A stretch of 64,000 nt of DNA from JAHBNG01 sp039028975. Its GTDB lineage: Bacteria; Chloroflexota; Anaerolineae; Caldilineales; Caldilineaceae. How positions within the stretch are numbered: the stretch's first letter is position 1; every line of letters begins with the position of its first letter. The notes under the pieces were generated by a model. The model made no database searches. It saw only the letters and a list, made by a program, of their open reading frames with translations, and was not told the origin of the DNA. The DNA is taken from positions 44,478 to 108,477 of the forward strand of contig JBCCHB010000039.1 in the NCBI GenBank assembly GCA_039028975.1. Reading direction: 5' to 3'. Of the stretch, positions 44,288 through 52,161 are shown piece after piece. A program made the position numbers and the translations under genes.

Positions 44288-47200
44288 TCATATAACTATA
44301 CTCAGCTCCGTTTGAAAACGGATGTTTGGCTCCTTACTGATCTCCTCTAACCATCCCTGAATCTCAGAAATGGATGCCTTCGCACCATAGCCCAATAATA
44401 ATGGCTCATCAACAGTTGCGATAGTGAATGACTCTCGGCGGCGCAATTTGCCTAGAGCCTCCTCGGTACTTTGCCTGTCATAGCTGTGAGCCGCAGGGCT
44501 ATGCAGAATGTAGCCAGCAAGTAATAATGTTCGATCTGTGTCGTCTTGCACAATGGAAAGTTGTAGGCCACTAATAGCGGTCGAAATCCATGCCGAGGTT
44601 GATTCCAGCAGAACGGATTCGGAAATGGCCCGAGCCAAGAGTTCTTGGGCTTTAGAAAGATTACCCAATTGAGCATGGGCTTGGGCGCGCAGGTTGAGGC
44701 CAGAAATGATCCCGCGCTGATTCTCGATCTCTCTGTAGATCTGGTAGGCCCGTTCCCCAAGCTCTAACATCTTGTTGACCTCACCCTGCTCACCAGCACT
44801 TTGAGCCATGTGGCGCATACAATTGGCCTGTCCCAATTTGTCGCCGATGGCTACGCGGATTTCATAATTCTCTTCCGTTAGCTTCTGGGCCTTGGCCGGG
44901 TCATCAACATAGGCAACAATTGCCAGATTGTTGAGTGCAACACCTGTCAGCCGCTTGGCCCCTAATTCCCGGCTCATTCGCAAGCTATCCAGCAGAAGCT
45001 CTTCTGCTTGATCATAGCGATCGATAGAAATGAGCACACAGGCGTGATTGAGCAAGACAACGATTTCGGCTGTGCGATCTTGGGCTCGTCGCGCTGCAAC
45101 CAAACTCCTTTCATAGAGGGGTAGCGCTTCTTCAGGTTCACCCTTAACAAAGTAGAGCAGATCCCCCAGCTCTCGCAGAACATTGGCCATGCCTTGTTGA
45201 TTCTGGGTCTGTTCGTAGATCTGGCGCGAGGTCAATAGATGGGCCTCCGCCTCGTCATATCGACCTAATTCATATAGTACAGTGCCTAACCATCGCTGAA
45301 TATAAGCAACTTCCTCGACATTATCTGAATCTTCAACTGTAGAATCTTCTACCAGTTTGAGTGCTTTCTCTAGCATGGCATAAGCTGGAGTCAACTCGCC
45401 AAGTCTATACCGCAGCGCCGCCTCTCTCGCTAGCAGGCATCCCTGTAGCTGGTCAGTATGGTTGGCAGTAGATTCGGTTCTCTTGGGTGGCTCATGGACT
45501 GGCCCGCCAGAAAACCCATCGCTGAGTCTGTCAGAAGACCAATTTGTTATGGCCACTGTGGCTTGGCGGAATTCGTCCGCACCGATCTGATACCAGCCAC
45601 TAGTCTCGTAGAAGGTATGTAGGGAGCCGAGGGCCGACATGAGCGCGTCTCTCTGCTGCTCTGCCAGTGCCCAACGCCATGCTTGGTGAATATCATCTAG
45701 CAGGTTACGAACATATCGTTGGGCTTGGGACTGCTCGGCCCCTCGTGGTTGGCCCAATTGCTGAACCAGGAAATTCAGATGATAGCGGCTGTGGGCAGAG
45801 TGCAATTGATGCTCAACCTCTTGGGCTTGGGCCAGCTTACCCGCTGCATAATGGCGAATCACCGGATGCAGGGTAAAAAACTCTTCTTGAAGCTGCACAA
45901 GCGAACGATCGACCAGTTTCAGAAGCACCAAAGTCGAAACGTTCGCGACTTGAGCGGTTGCTTGCCGACTAAATTGGCGGCTGAAGACACTGAGTTGCCG
46001 TAGCCCCTCCTGCTCCTGTGGGGTAAGCGTCTGCCATGTATGGTCAAAGATGACCTGTATACTTCTGTGGCGTTCAGCCACGTCACTTTCTTCACTGGCC
46101 AGCAGATCCAGGCCAGTAGCAATTTCGGCCTGAATTTCTTGACAGGAGAGAATACGCACCCAAGCGGCAGCCAGAGCAATGCTAAGGGGGTGCCCGTCAA
46201 CCATTTGGCAAATTTGGGCGATGTGCTCCTGATCCGCTCCTTTTGGATTAAAGTTGGCCTGAACACGTCGAGCACTTTGAATAAAGAGCTGATAGGCTTC
46301 TGACGAGTCCAAATCACTTAGGTTTGTCGGCAGGCTAAGACCACCCACGTCCCAGAGCCATTCTGCCTGCACACTGAGCCTTACCCGGGATGTACAGAGC
46401 ATCTTCACCTTGGGGGCTGCTTCCAAAAGGTGCGCCAGCGCGTTTGCTTCTGCTGTCAGATGTTCTACATTGTCCAGCACAAGTAGTACGTCTCGACTGG
46501 CTAGATACGTTGCCAGATGATCCTGAAGCGCCGTAGTGGTTGGCATCTCTAGACCTATGGCCGAGATCAACGCTGGTAAAATCGAGTCAGCACCAGCAAG
46601 GGAGACCCAGTAGACGCCGTGGGCAAACGCGTCGGCTACAATCTGACGTTGGGCAGCTTCCAGAGCTAAGCGGGTTTTACCCATCCCTCCCAATCCAACT
46701 AGATTGAGCAAGCGACAGGCTGGATCGGAGAGCTGGCTATCTATCTCGATGAGTTCTTGGATGCGCCCGATAAATGGCGTGGGGGGCGTGGGCAGAGGTG
46801 GTTGTTGAAATAAGGGTGATTGGCTGCTTTCAGCTCCAGTTACCTGGCCGCTCTGCAGGCGGGCTTTGTCGCGCAGGGCAACCGTTTCCCCATTCGGAGG
46901 AACACCCATCTCGGTGGAAAGCACTTCGACACACCGCTCATAGTAGGCTAGGGTTTGGTTTGGATCGTCCTGAGCCAATGCACAGCGCATCAATGCCTGA
47001 TAGACATCCTCTTGTAGTGGATCGATGGCTCGCCAGCGAAGGGCTAACCGTTGTGCCTCAGCATACTCCTCTTGATATTCATGCTGAGCAACAGCCATCT
47101 CAAAGGCAGCTAATGCATCATGGCGTAGCTGCTCGCGCTGAATCAGCATCCAATCTTCAAATGCGGCGCTATCATCTACAAAGAAGCCATCAAGAAAATC

Positions 47201-47584
47201 GCCTTGGTACCACTTAAGGGCAGTTGCTGCGCCATTGGATGTTTCCATGGCTTGCTCAAATGCACTGACATCCAGCGCATAGGGCGACTCTGGATTCCAC
47301 CGGATGGTCTGTTGATTGGCCAAAATATAAGGGATGGGATTCTCTTTCTCCCTAAGCGATTTGCGCAGTTGGGCCAACGCCTGACGTAAATTCTGCCTTG
47401 CCTTCGTCTCATCTTGCTCTGGCCAAAGTAGACCAGCGATCTTGGCGCGGCTGTGGGATTGTTCTGCCTCGACGACCAAATACGCAAGAAGGGCGCGGAC
47501 CTTGTCAGAATAAAATTTGGTCAGTAGATTGCCTTGGCGGGTGACAGAGAATTCACCCAGAAGCTTAACGACTAAGGGTACCAT
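44288..47584 (-). CDS. BTAD/SARP-type transcriptional regulator with NB-ARC-like ATPase and TPR domains
   Basis: A 1098-residue signalling regulator. Residues 1-95 form a winged-helix DNA-binding domain (LLGEFSVTRQGN, then ALLAYLVVEAEQSHSRAKIA). The BTAD helical domain follows (to about 245). A STAND-class ATPase begins near 270, with Walker A GLGGMGKTRLALEAA near 299 and Walker B VLLVLDNVEHL. About ten TPR-like repeats fill 620-1040. Such proteins sense a ligand or partner through the TPR region and switch transcription on ATP binding. The last codons run through the 29-base dispersed repeat shared with 30.7 kb, so the natural C-terminus may have been altered. Its targets are unknown; the downstream ATPase gene is a candidate. 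Confidence 0.88.
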   Translation of the reverse strand: MVPLVVKLLGEFSVTRQGNLLTKFYSDKVRALLAYLVVEAEQSHSRAKIAGLLWPEQDETKARQNLRQALAQLRKSLREKENPIPYILANQQTIRWNPESPYALDVSAFEQAMETSNGAATALKWYQGDFLDGFFVDDSAAFEDWMLIQREQLRHDALAAFEMAVAQHEYQEEYAEAQRLALRWRAIDPLQEDVYQALMRCALAQDDPNQTLAYYERCVEVLSTEMGVPPNGETVALRDKARLQSGQVTGAESSQSPLFQQPPLPTPPTPFIGRIQELIEIDSQLSDPACRLLNLVGLGGMGKTRLALEAAQRQIVADAFAHGVYWVSLAGADSILPALISAIGLEMPTTTALQDHLATYLASRDVLLVLDNVEHLTAEANALAHLLEAAPKVKMLCTSRVRLSVQAEWLWDVGGLSLPTNLSDLDSSEAYQLFIQSARRVQANFNPKGADQEHIAQICQMVDGHPLSIALAAAWVRILSCQEIQAEIATGLDLLASEESDVAERHRSIQVIFDHTWQTLTPQEQEGLRQLSVFSRQFSRQATAQVANVSTLVLLKLVDRSLVQLQEEFFTLHPVIRHYAAGKLAQAQEVEHQLHSAHSRYHLNFLVQQLGQPRGAEQSQAQRYVRNLLDDIHQAWRWALAEQQRDALMSALGSLHTFYETSGWYQIGADEFRQATVAITNWSSDRLSDGFSGGPVHEPPKRTESTANHTDQLQGCLLAREAALRYRLGELTPAYAMLEKALKLVEDSTVEDSDNVEEVAYIQRWLGTVLYELGRYDEAEAHLLTSRQIYEQTQNQQGMANVLRELGDLLYFVKGEPEEALPLYERSLVAARRAQDRTAEIVVLLNHACVLISIDRYDQAEELLLDSLRMSRELGAKRLTGVALNNLAIVAYVDDPAKAQKLTEENYEIRVAIGDKLGQANCMRHMAQSAGEQGEVNKMLELGERAYQIYREIENQRGIISGLNLRAQAHAQLGNLSKAQELLARAISESVLLESTSAWISTAISGLQLSIVQDDTDRTLLLAGYILHSPAAHSYDRQSTEEALGKLRRRESFTIATVDEPLLLGYGAKASISEIQGWLEEISKEPNIRFQTELSIVI

Positions 47585-48101
47585 AACTGCGTGTATATCT
47601 TGGGAGCAGGCTTAAACGTCGAACAGAATGTTCCTAGCTGAAACGGAATTGTAAGTAGTATAACACAAATAAGTTGATTGAATCAACGGGATCGGATTGG
47701 TTGCTGGGGGCTGGGGGTTGGTAGCTAGTGAACTTCGGGGGTGATTGTAACCTGCTTACTGTGGACGTTGTCATTCTGAACGGGTCAACGAGCTAATTTT
47801 CAAGACTCTTTTAGGCTAGTGAAGAATCTCTACTCACACTTGCCCCGCAACTAAGATGCATCCTGAGTGGTTGGTGATTGGTTGCTGGGGGCTAGCCGAA
47901 AATGCTCATCAAGCACCAAAGAGATATGGGCTTTATGTTATCCATACCAAATATAATCTATATACGAAACAAGGAATTTTGATTTGATAAATATTGAATT
48001 GGAATATGATTTTTGATTTGGATATAATGAGAACGTGCGGTATACTGGAAATATCGTAAATATCTATCAAGGTAACTTAGTACAAGGAGCACGAACATCC
48101 C
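47585..48101. other. Intergenic region of 517 bases with short G-rich repeats
   Basis: Divergent region between the BTAD gene and the small gene at 48102. GATTGGTTGCTGGGGGCT occurs twice (about 47694 and 47876). GGTATACTGG near 48038 may be a -10 region. No gene was recognised. Confidence 0.4.
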
Positions 48102-48350
48102 ATGAATGAACCAACAACCCAACCGGATTCCCAGATCAAAGAACTTGCCGATATCTTTGGGTTAGTGACCCATCGATTCTTAGAAGATTCCCAAAATAAG
48201 GCCGAACTTGCCAAGGCAGCAGGCGATAGAGAGGAGCTAATTAAGGAGCAGATCAAGGTGGAGGTGCTGAGGCAAACCCGCCGCATCTTTGAGATACACT
48301 ACAAGCGCATCGCTGGCACCGAGCCGTGGAACGAGAATAGTCATGAGTAA
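48102..48350 (+). CDS. Small acidic/charged protein of unknown function, coupled to an ArsR-family regulator
   Basis: An 82-residue soluble, mostly helical protein with many charged residues (IKELADIFGLVTHRFLEDS, then EELIKEQIKVEVLRQTRRIF). I do not recognise a family. AAGGAGCACG precedes the ATG. Its last eight bases overlap the start of the regulator gene, which argues strongly for a real, translationally coupled gene. It may be a partner or ligand-sensing helper of that regulator. Confidence 0.65.
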   Translation: MNEPTTQPDSQIKELADIFGLVTHRFLEDSQNKAELAKAAGDREELIKEQIKVEVLRQTRRIFEIHYKRIAGTEPWNENSHE

Positions 48351-48921
48351 GATGGAGAGAGAGTCTTCGTCGGTGGCCAATCTAGATGCCCGCGCTCAGT
48401 TGTTCAAGGCCCTTGGCCACCCGACCCGATTGCTCATTTTGAACCTAATCGATATGAAGCCGCGTCATGGTGAGGAGTTAGCGGCCATTCTCAAGATGCC
48501 ACCTGCCAGTGTCTCTCATCATCTAACCAAGTTGACCAATGCAGGTTTATTGGAGACCGAAAAAGAGCAGTACTATCAGGTGTATAAGTTGGTAGAGGGT
48601 ATCCTGAGCAAGTCTTTAGGTGAGGTGGTGCGGTTGGAGCAGGCAGGGCTTGGAAACGATGTAGAAGAGGATGCCTATCGCCAGAAGGTATTAAAAGCAT
48701 TTTTCAAACATGGGCGGTTGGTCAACATTCCTGCCCAGCTAAAAAAGCGCCAGATCGTCATAGAGGCACTTGTTGAAGAGTTTGAACTAGAAGAGGAATA
48801 TACGGAGCGGGAAGTCAATCACATACTGGTTGATTTTCATGACGATGTTGCGTATCTAAGACGTGAGTTTATCTCACAAGGATTAATGAAACGAGAAAAG
48901 GGCATCTACAAGCGGGTTTAA
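48343..48921 (+). CDS. ArsR-family winged-helix regulator with C-terminal DUF2087 domain
   Basis: A 192-residue transcription factor starting at the ATG that overlaps the preceding gene. The winged helix is residues 20-90: LFKALGHPTRLLILNLI, then AAILKMPPASVSHHLTKLTN as the recognition helix. No metal-binding Cys/His cluster of classic ArsR sensors is visible. The C-terminal part (KAFFKHGRLVNIPAQLKKRQ and the following helices to YLRREFISQGLMKREKGIY) matches DUF2087, a domain often attached to such regulators. It probably controls its own operon, which ends in a broken esterase gene. Confidence 0.85.
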   Translation: MSKMERESSSVANLDARAQLFKALGHPTRLLILNLIDMKPRHGEELAAILKMPPASVSHHLTKLTNAGLLETEKEQYYQVYKLVEGILSKSLGEVVRLEQAGLGNDVEEDAYRQKVLKAFFKHGRLVNIPAQLKKRQIVIEALVEEFELEEEYTEREVNHILVDFHDDVAYLRREFISQGLMKREKGIYKRV

Positions 48922-49170
48922 TATGATAAACAATCTGGCACTTATCAGTCCGCGAATTGAGTCATTACAAAAGCGGCTGGAGGCTGGCGACACCTTTCTA
49001 TTTATCTGAATGTTGGCCTGTATGAGCCACAAAACCTCACGATCAATCGCAAGATGCAGAGGGTGTTAGTGGAAAAAGGATATGATTTACGATATGCTGA
49101 AAGAAGTGGCACCCATGAGCCAATTTCATGGCAAGATGGTTTGGTGGAAGCTTTAACTAAGATTGGATAA
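48922..49170 (+). pseudogene. Remnant of an enterochelin-esterase-like alpha/beta hydrolase (central part deleted)
   Basis: The first 28 codons (SPRIESLQKRLEAGDTFLFI) look like the N-terminus of Fes/putative-esterase proteins. The sequence then changes frame. From about 49006 another frame reads LNVGLYEPQNLTINRKMQRV, then a VLVEKGYDLRYAE-like block and SGTHEPISWQDGLVEALTKI, the end of the same family. The 200 or so residues in between, including the catalytic Ser, are missing. It follows the regulator stop directly, so an ArsR-type regulator once governed this esterase. Confidence 0.6.
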
Positions 49171-49323
49171 GTCGCCGTTTCACTAACCATAACCAGATAA
49201 ATCAGGGGACGGAAAAAGCCGTTTTATTTGATTCAAGTTTTTGACGCTCATAGGGACGCCTATTTATCCGGTCCATGATCGTTTCAGTCCATGAGAAAAA
49301 TCGTCTTTGGGGTCTGAGGTGGA

Positions 49324-49366
49324 ACCTGGCTAGGTTTCGGGTTGATTTGAAATAAACTAGCCAGGT
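49324..49366. repeat. 10-bp perfect inverted repeat
   Basis: ACCTGGCTAG (49324-49333) faces CTAGCCAGGT (49357-49366) with a 23-base loop. It lies between the esterase and PIN remnants and has no assigned role. Confidence 0.5.
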
Positions 49367-49369
49367 CTC

Positions 49370-49460
49370 TCCGTAACAGTAGCGATCTGTTTTGTAGACG
49401 GGCCAATAACTCGTTCAATCTGAATGCTTGTATCGAGAACAATGGCCTGTAGCTGTCTTG
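49370..49460 (-). pseudogene. PIN-domain (VapC-like) N-terminal remnant
   Basis: On the minus strand, about 25 codons read LQAIVLDTSIQIERVIGPST, the first strand of a PIN nuclease with its conserved Asp-Thr-Ser. The frame then loses similarity and stops. The rest of a VapC gene (about 100 residues) is absent. Confidence 0.4.
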
Positions 49461-49481
49461 CTTAAATAGATTGAAATTGGT

Positions 49482-49811
49482 TCAATCCTGATTGGCTAAA
49501 TCGGCCAACTCTGAAAATTGTTTACGCCAAGCCAGCGCACGACGCGCTGACTCCAAGGTCTGGCGACTAATCTCTCCATCCAACAGACCTTGAATAGAGA
49601 GATGTTCATCCAAATCCGGCCACTCAATGCCCATCCCACCTGGCATCAGTTTACAATTGATCCGCTCCTGCTTCTCTGCCACTTGCAACATCGCTGATAC
49701 CGTAATCGGAAAGCGCACCACCGTGTCACCCACCAGCCGCACGACAATTTCGTCACCGTCACAGATCACGCTATGCGCAACCGCAGCCCGCTCTTTAACG
49801 AAACCACTCAT
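49482..49811 (-). CDS. DUF2442 family protein
   Basis: A 109-residue protein from the ATG at 49811. The blocks DGDEIVVRLVGDTVVRFPIT and GGMGIEWPDLDEHLSIQGLL are characteristic of DUF2442, a small domain usually encoded next to a DUF4160 gene. The start overlaps the 3' end of just such a DUF4160 gene (now broken), as in the usual pairing. Such pairs are often considered toxin-antitoxin-like, but this is not proven. With its partner disrupted, this gene may be an orphan. Confidence 0.75.
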   Translation of the reverse strand: MSGFVKERAAVAHSVICDGDEIVVRLVGDTVVRFPITVSAMLQVAEKQERINCKLMPGGMGIEWPDLDEHLSIQGLLDGEISRQTLESARRALAWRKQFSELADLANQD

Positions 49812-50112
49812 CCCAAAGCTCCTGTAGCTGCTCCCCATAAGTCAACACAACCTGTCCAGCACGTCGAATCTTTCGCCCCGGCGGGTTGCTATAGACATCC
49901 AGATAAAGATTTTCCGCACTTCCCCTGAGCTTGTCGAAGGGAAGTGCGGAAAATCTTTATCTTAAAAACTATATAATCCTCAAGAGGCGTGCCGTCCTCA
50001 ATCCTTAACCGAATCTCATACCCATCAATTCATACATGCACATGTGGCGGGTCATGATCATTCGAATAAAAGAAAAACCGATATCCTTCAGCCCGAAAGC
50101 TGGGCGCAATCT
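49795..50112 (-). pseudogene. DUF4160 gene, interrupted by a miniature element and an in-frame TGA
   Basis: The N-terminal part reads APSFRAEGYRFFFYSNDHDP then PHVHV, the DUF4160 hallmark, with a GGAGG ribosome site just upstream. A TGA at 50030-50032 comes next, then IDGYEIRLRIEDGTPLED in the same frame. At that point an 82-base element (49890-49971) enters. Beyond it the gene resumes: SNPPGRKIRRAGQVVLTYGE and the end LWDEWFR at 49795. Removing the element together with one TATA restores LEDYSNPPGRK in frame. The TGA would still remain, so two lesions are present. Confidence 0.7.
49890..49971. mobile_element. Miniature inverted-repeat element (copy 3) inserted in DUF4160 at TA
   Basis: Perfect 24-base arms at 49901-49924 and 49939-49962 enclose CTGAGCTTGTCGAA. 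The ends read TATAGACATCC and AAAAACTATA. The flanks show a TATA present on both sides, consistent with a TA-type target duplication, as made by Tc1/mariner (IS630)-class transposases. The host reading frame is restored by exact removal. No transposase gene is in the window. Confidence 0.78.
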
Positions 50113-50155
50113 CCCTCCTGTACAATAAACGCTTGAGTTCTCTCCTGCTTTGCTT

Positions 50156-50267
50156 GTTCTCAGCCCCTGTCGGGGATTCCCTGTTGTTTGACTTGGGCGA
50201 AATCTGTAACTTCTTTGCAGAAAATGACTCGTTCTCGACCCCTGTCGGGGATTCCCTATTGTCTGAC
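50156..50267. CRISPR. Two-repeat CRISPR relic
   Basis: Two 37-base repeats (50156-50192 and 50231-50267), differing at four positions, flank one 38-base spacer. They have the same architecture as the main array at 63.5 kb: a GTT start, a CCCC(TGTC)GGGG hairpin, GATTCC(C/T) after it, and a GAC end. On the minus strand each gives an eight-base handle after the hairpin (about TGAGAAC or TCGAGAAC). The base sequence differs from the main array, so this is a related but separate repeat type. Confidence 0.75.
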
Positions 50268-50513
50268 AGTAGTTTGCCTACATTTCGGCCTTTTTGGGTG
50301 GTTTTTGAGCTATTTTGGGCCTTTTGTAAGGTGATTTGACCATTTTTCGCTCCGTTTTTATTCGTAGAGACCACCAACCGACCACAAGTAGGCAAGCTGA
50401 GGCAAACTTTTACAAGGTTTTTACGTATAGAATGGAAGATGGACCCATCTGTAGGCAAAGACCATTTTGATGGTTCTGTTTGACCCTTTATTTGATTCAA
50501 GTGGAGCTGTTCC

Positions 50514-51168
50514 ATGAACGACAAACCGAACACTTTACCTACCCTTGACCAAGCACTTCAATCCTCTACTTGGCGTAGGCTTCTGGCCATCATGGAGCGC
50601 CACAGCCTATCCGCTTCTACCCGTCAATCTAAGAAGCCATACTTTTCAGACAGCTTCTGTTCGCTCTAGTACCGGAGTGGATATACTCCAAACAGGGGAT
50701 CCACCCTCAGAGCGGAACGACTGACTTTTCAGACGGCTTCTAAGGGCGATCTGCTGGTGACCTTACATGAGCATTTACAAAACCCAGCGACGCTTACGGC
50801 TATTATAGCACCGCTTTCCCAGAGCGACCAACGCGCGCTCAATGCCCTGCTCCATGCCGGTGGGAGCTTGCCCAGCTACCAATTTGAGCAGCACTTTGGC
50901 GGCATCCGCACCTACCGCCCCTGGCGCAAAGACCAAACCGTCTACGAGGGGGAGAGCAGCGAAAAGTACGTCCCTTACCTAGCTCAGCTCCATCACCATC
51001 CGCTACTGGAACGCCAACGACGAGCATCCCACCACCCGCACCGTCACTCCCTACCGCATCGAAGAACAGACCTATGCCAGCTACCTCATCGCCTACTGCC
51101 ATCTACGCCAAGATGAGCGGACTTTTCGCATTGATCGAATTGAATTGATTGACGATTGGGGATGCTAA
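50514..51168 (+). pseudogene. Broken helicase-like (XPB/Ssl2 N-domain-type) protein with C-terminal WYL domain
   Basis: The 5' part from ATG 50514 reads LDQALQSSTWRRLLAIMERH then, after a 111-base insert with an in-frame TAG, GDLLVTLHEHLQNPATLTAI and LNALLHAGGSLPSYQFEQHF. This resembles the helicase-associated XPB/Ssl2-like N-terminal region found in large WYL proteins. About 51000-51168, in another frame, the end reads ITIRYWNANDEHPTTRTVTP and ASYLIAYCHLRQDERTFRID, a clear WYL domain. Several hundred residues between them are missing. WYL regulators often sit beside CRISPR loci, and this one lies just before cas6. Confidence 0.6.
50634..50744. mobile_element. 111-base inserted element flanked by TCTAAG direct repeats
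   Basis: TCTAAG occurs at 50628-50633 and 50739-50744. Exact removal of 111 bases restores the host frame TRQSKGDLLVT. The insert carries an 18-base direct repeat (ACTTTTCAGAC, then A or G, GCTTCT) near both ends and an inner imperfect palindrome (GTTCGCTCT / AGAGCGGAAC; GAGTGGAT / ATCCACCCTC). It is non-coding and looks like a small mobile element unrelated to the TATAG family. Confidence 0.6.
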
Positions 51169-51189
51169 ACGAGCAGGCTCTCCAACGTA

Positions 51190-51250
51190 CACACCCCATC
51201 ACAAACCACGTAATCTTCAATCTTCAATCGTTAATCTTCAATCTCCTCAC
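51190..51250. repeat. Short TTCAATC-type tandem units at the cas6 3' end
   Basis: AATCTTCAATC is repeated three times (51209-51242), just beyond and into the end of the cas6 gene. This is local low complexity with no other signal. Confidence 0.5.
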
Positions 51251-52066
51251 CTGCCCCATCCCCACCGTCGTCTTCACACCTACCCCGCTATACAAGGCAA
51301 AATCTGCCAGCATCTGCATGGAGGCCAGCCAGTATCGGTCACCGCTAAGGGCCGAGTAGGTAGCGCGGCCGATGCCGCCGATGATGGCTCCTTTGCTCTT
51401 CTGATCCACTGTGCGGGAGCGAAATTCATAGTTGCTCAGGGCCACCACTTCGTCGGCAAAGCGACGCATCTCTGGGCTGAGGGTGACAGGGCTGAAGTGG
51501 TTCCAGCGCTCTACCAAGCTGCCAAAGACCAGATCCGGCATGGGAACCGGCACGTGCATTCCCTTGGAGCGGAACGAAGTGGGGCTGGCAAAGAGCATCT
51601 TCACCTTGCGCTCCACCCGGCCGCTCTGCAAAAGCTGTTGGGAGGCCAGCTCTTCGTAGGTTACATGGTCGGTCCACGGATCCACGGCCGGGTCGCAGGT
51701 GGTGCTAGCGACGGTGAAGGCATGGTTGGCAATCGACCAGTGGGTTGGCGGATCCTCACCGAGCACCCGGGCCAGTACCGCGGTCACCTCGGGAATCAGC
51801 CCGGTAATGCGTACGCGGTACGCCTTCTGCTGGGCGATGGGATATCCCCCCTTGCTCATCGGGCTGCTCACGCCTCGTTCATCCAGCAGAGCAGAGCAGG
51901 TAAGGGGCTTGGGGCCGTCCCCATCGTGGATGGCTTTGCCAAGGGCCGGATCGACGGTCTGAATGAGAGCCAGGATGTTGGAGTAGTTGGCTCGCCCCGG
52001 GATGGGCTTGTGGGGCAGAGTTGTATCTGTTGAAGAGATTAGGTTGATTGTGATTGAGATTGGCAT
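51224..52066 (-). CDS. cas6: CRISPR pre-crRNA processing endoribonuclease Cas6 (RAMP)
   Basis: A 280-residue RAMP protein from the ATG at 52066; a TTG six codons earlier is also open. Cas6 cuts the repeat RNA at the base of its hairpin to make the eight-base crRNA handle. Evidence: two ferredoxin-like halves, RVRITGLIPEVTAVLARVLG in the first and the family's Gly-rich loop SGVGVKTTVGMGQVRRL at the C-terminus. YEELASQQLL and RKVKMLFASPTSFRSKGMHV form the middle. The catalytic His is not certain. It is the most 3' gene of the minus-strand CRISPR cluster, separated from the CARF membrane gene by a small hairpin (52108-52132). Confidence 0.85.
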   Translation of the reverse strand: MPISITINLISSTDTTLPHKPIPGRANYSNILALIQTVDPALGKAIHDGDGPKPLTCSALLDERGVSSPMSKGGYPIAQQKAYRVRITGLIPEVTAVLARVLGEDPPTHWSIANHAFTVASTTCDPAVDPWTDHVTYEELASQQLLQSGRVERKVKMLFASPTSFRSKGMHVPVPMPDLVFGSLVERWNHFSPVTLSPEMRRFADEVVALSNYEFRSRTVDQKSKGAIIGGIGRATYSALSGDRYWLASMQMLADFALYSGVGVKTTVGMGQVRRLKIND

Positions 52067-52107
52067 GGTTTGTAAAGGTTGCAAGGTTGCAGGGTTGCAA
52101 AGTTGTC

Positions 52108-52132
52108 ATGCCCGAAGGTAGTTATCGGGCAT
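52108..52132. repeat. Intercistronic hairpin ATGCCCGA/TCGGGCAT
   Basis: A perfect eight-base inverted repeat (52108-52115 and 52125-52132) between the CARF membrane gene and cas6, next to TTGCAAGG-like direct repeats (52070-52103). It may separate expression of the two genes. Confidence 0.5.
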
Positions 52133-52161
52133 CCAGGGTTGTTGTGTGGGACACACGAGAA

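Noticed and set aside
50030..50032. In-frame TGA in the DUF4160 gene as a third selenocysteine codon
   Set aside because: The position follows PHVHV and is not a thiol site in this family, no suitable hairpin was seen right after it, and the gene is broken again 60 bases further on. A nonsense mutation is the simpler reading.
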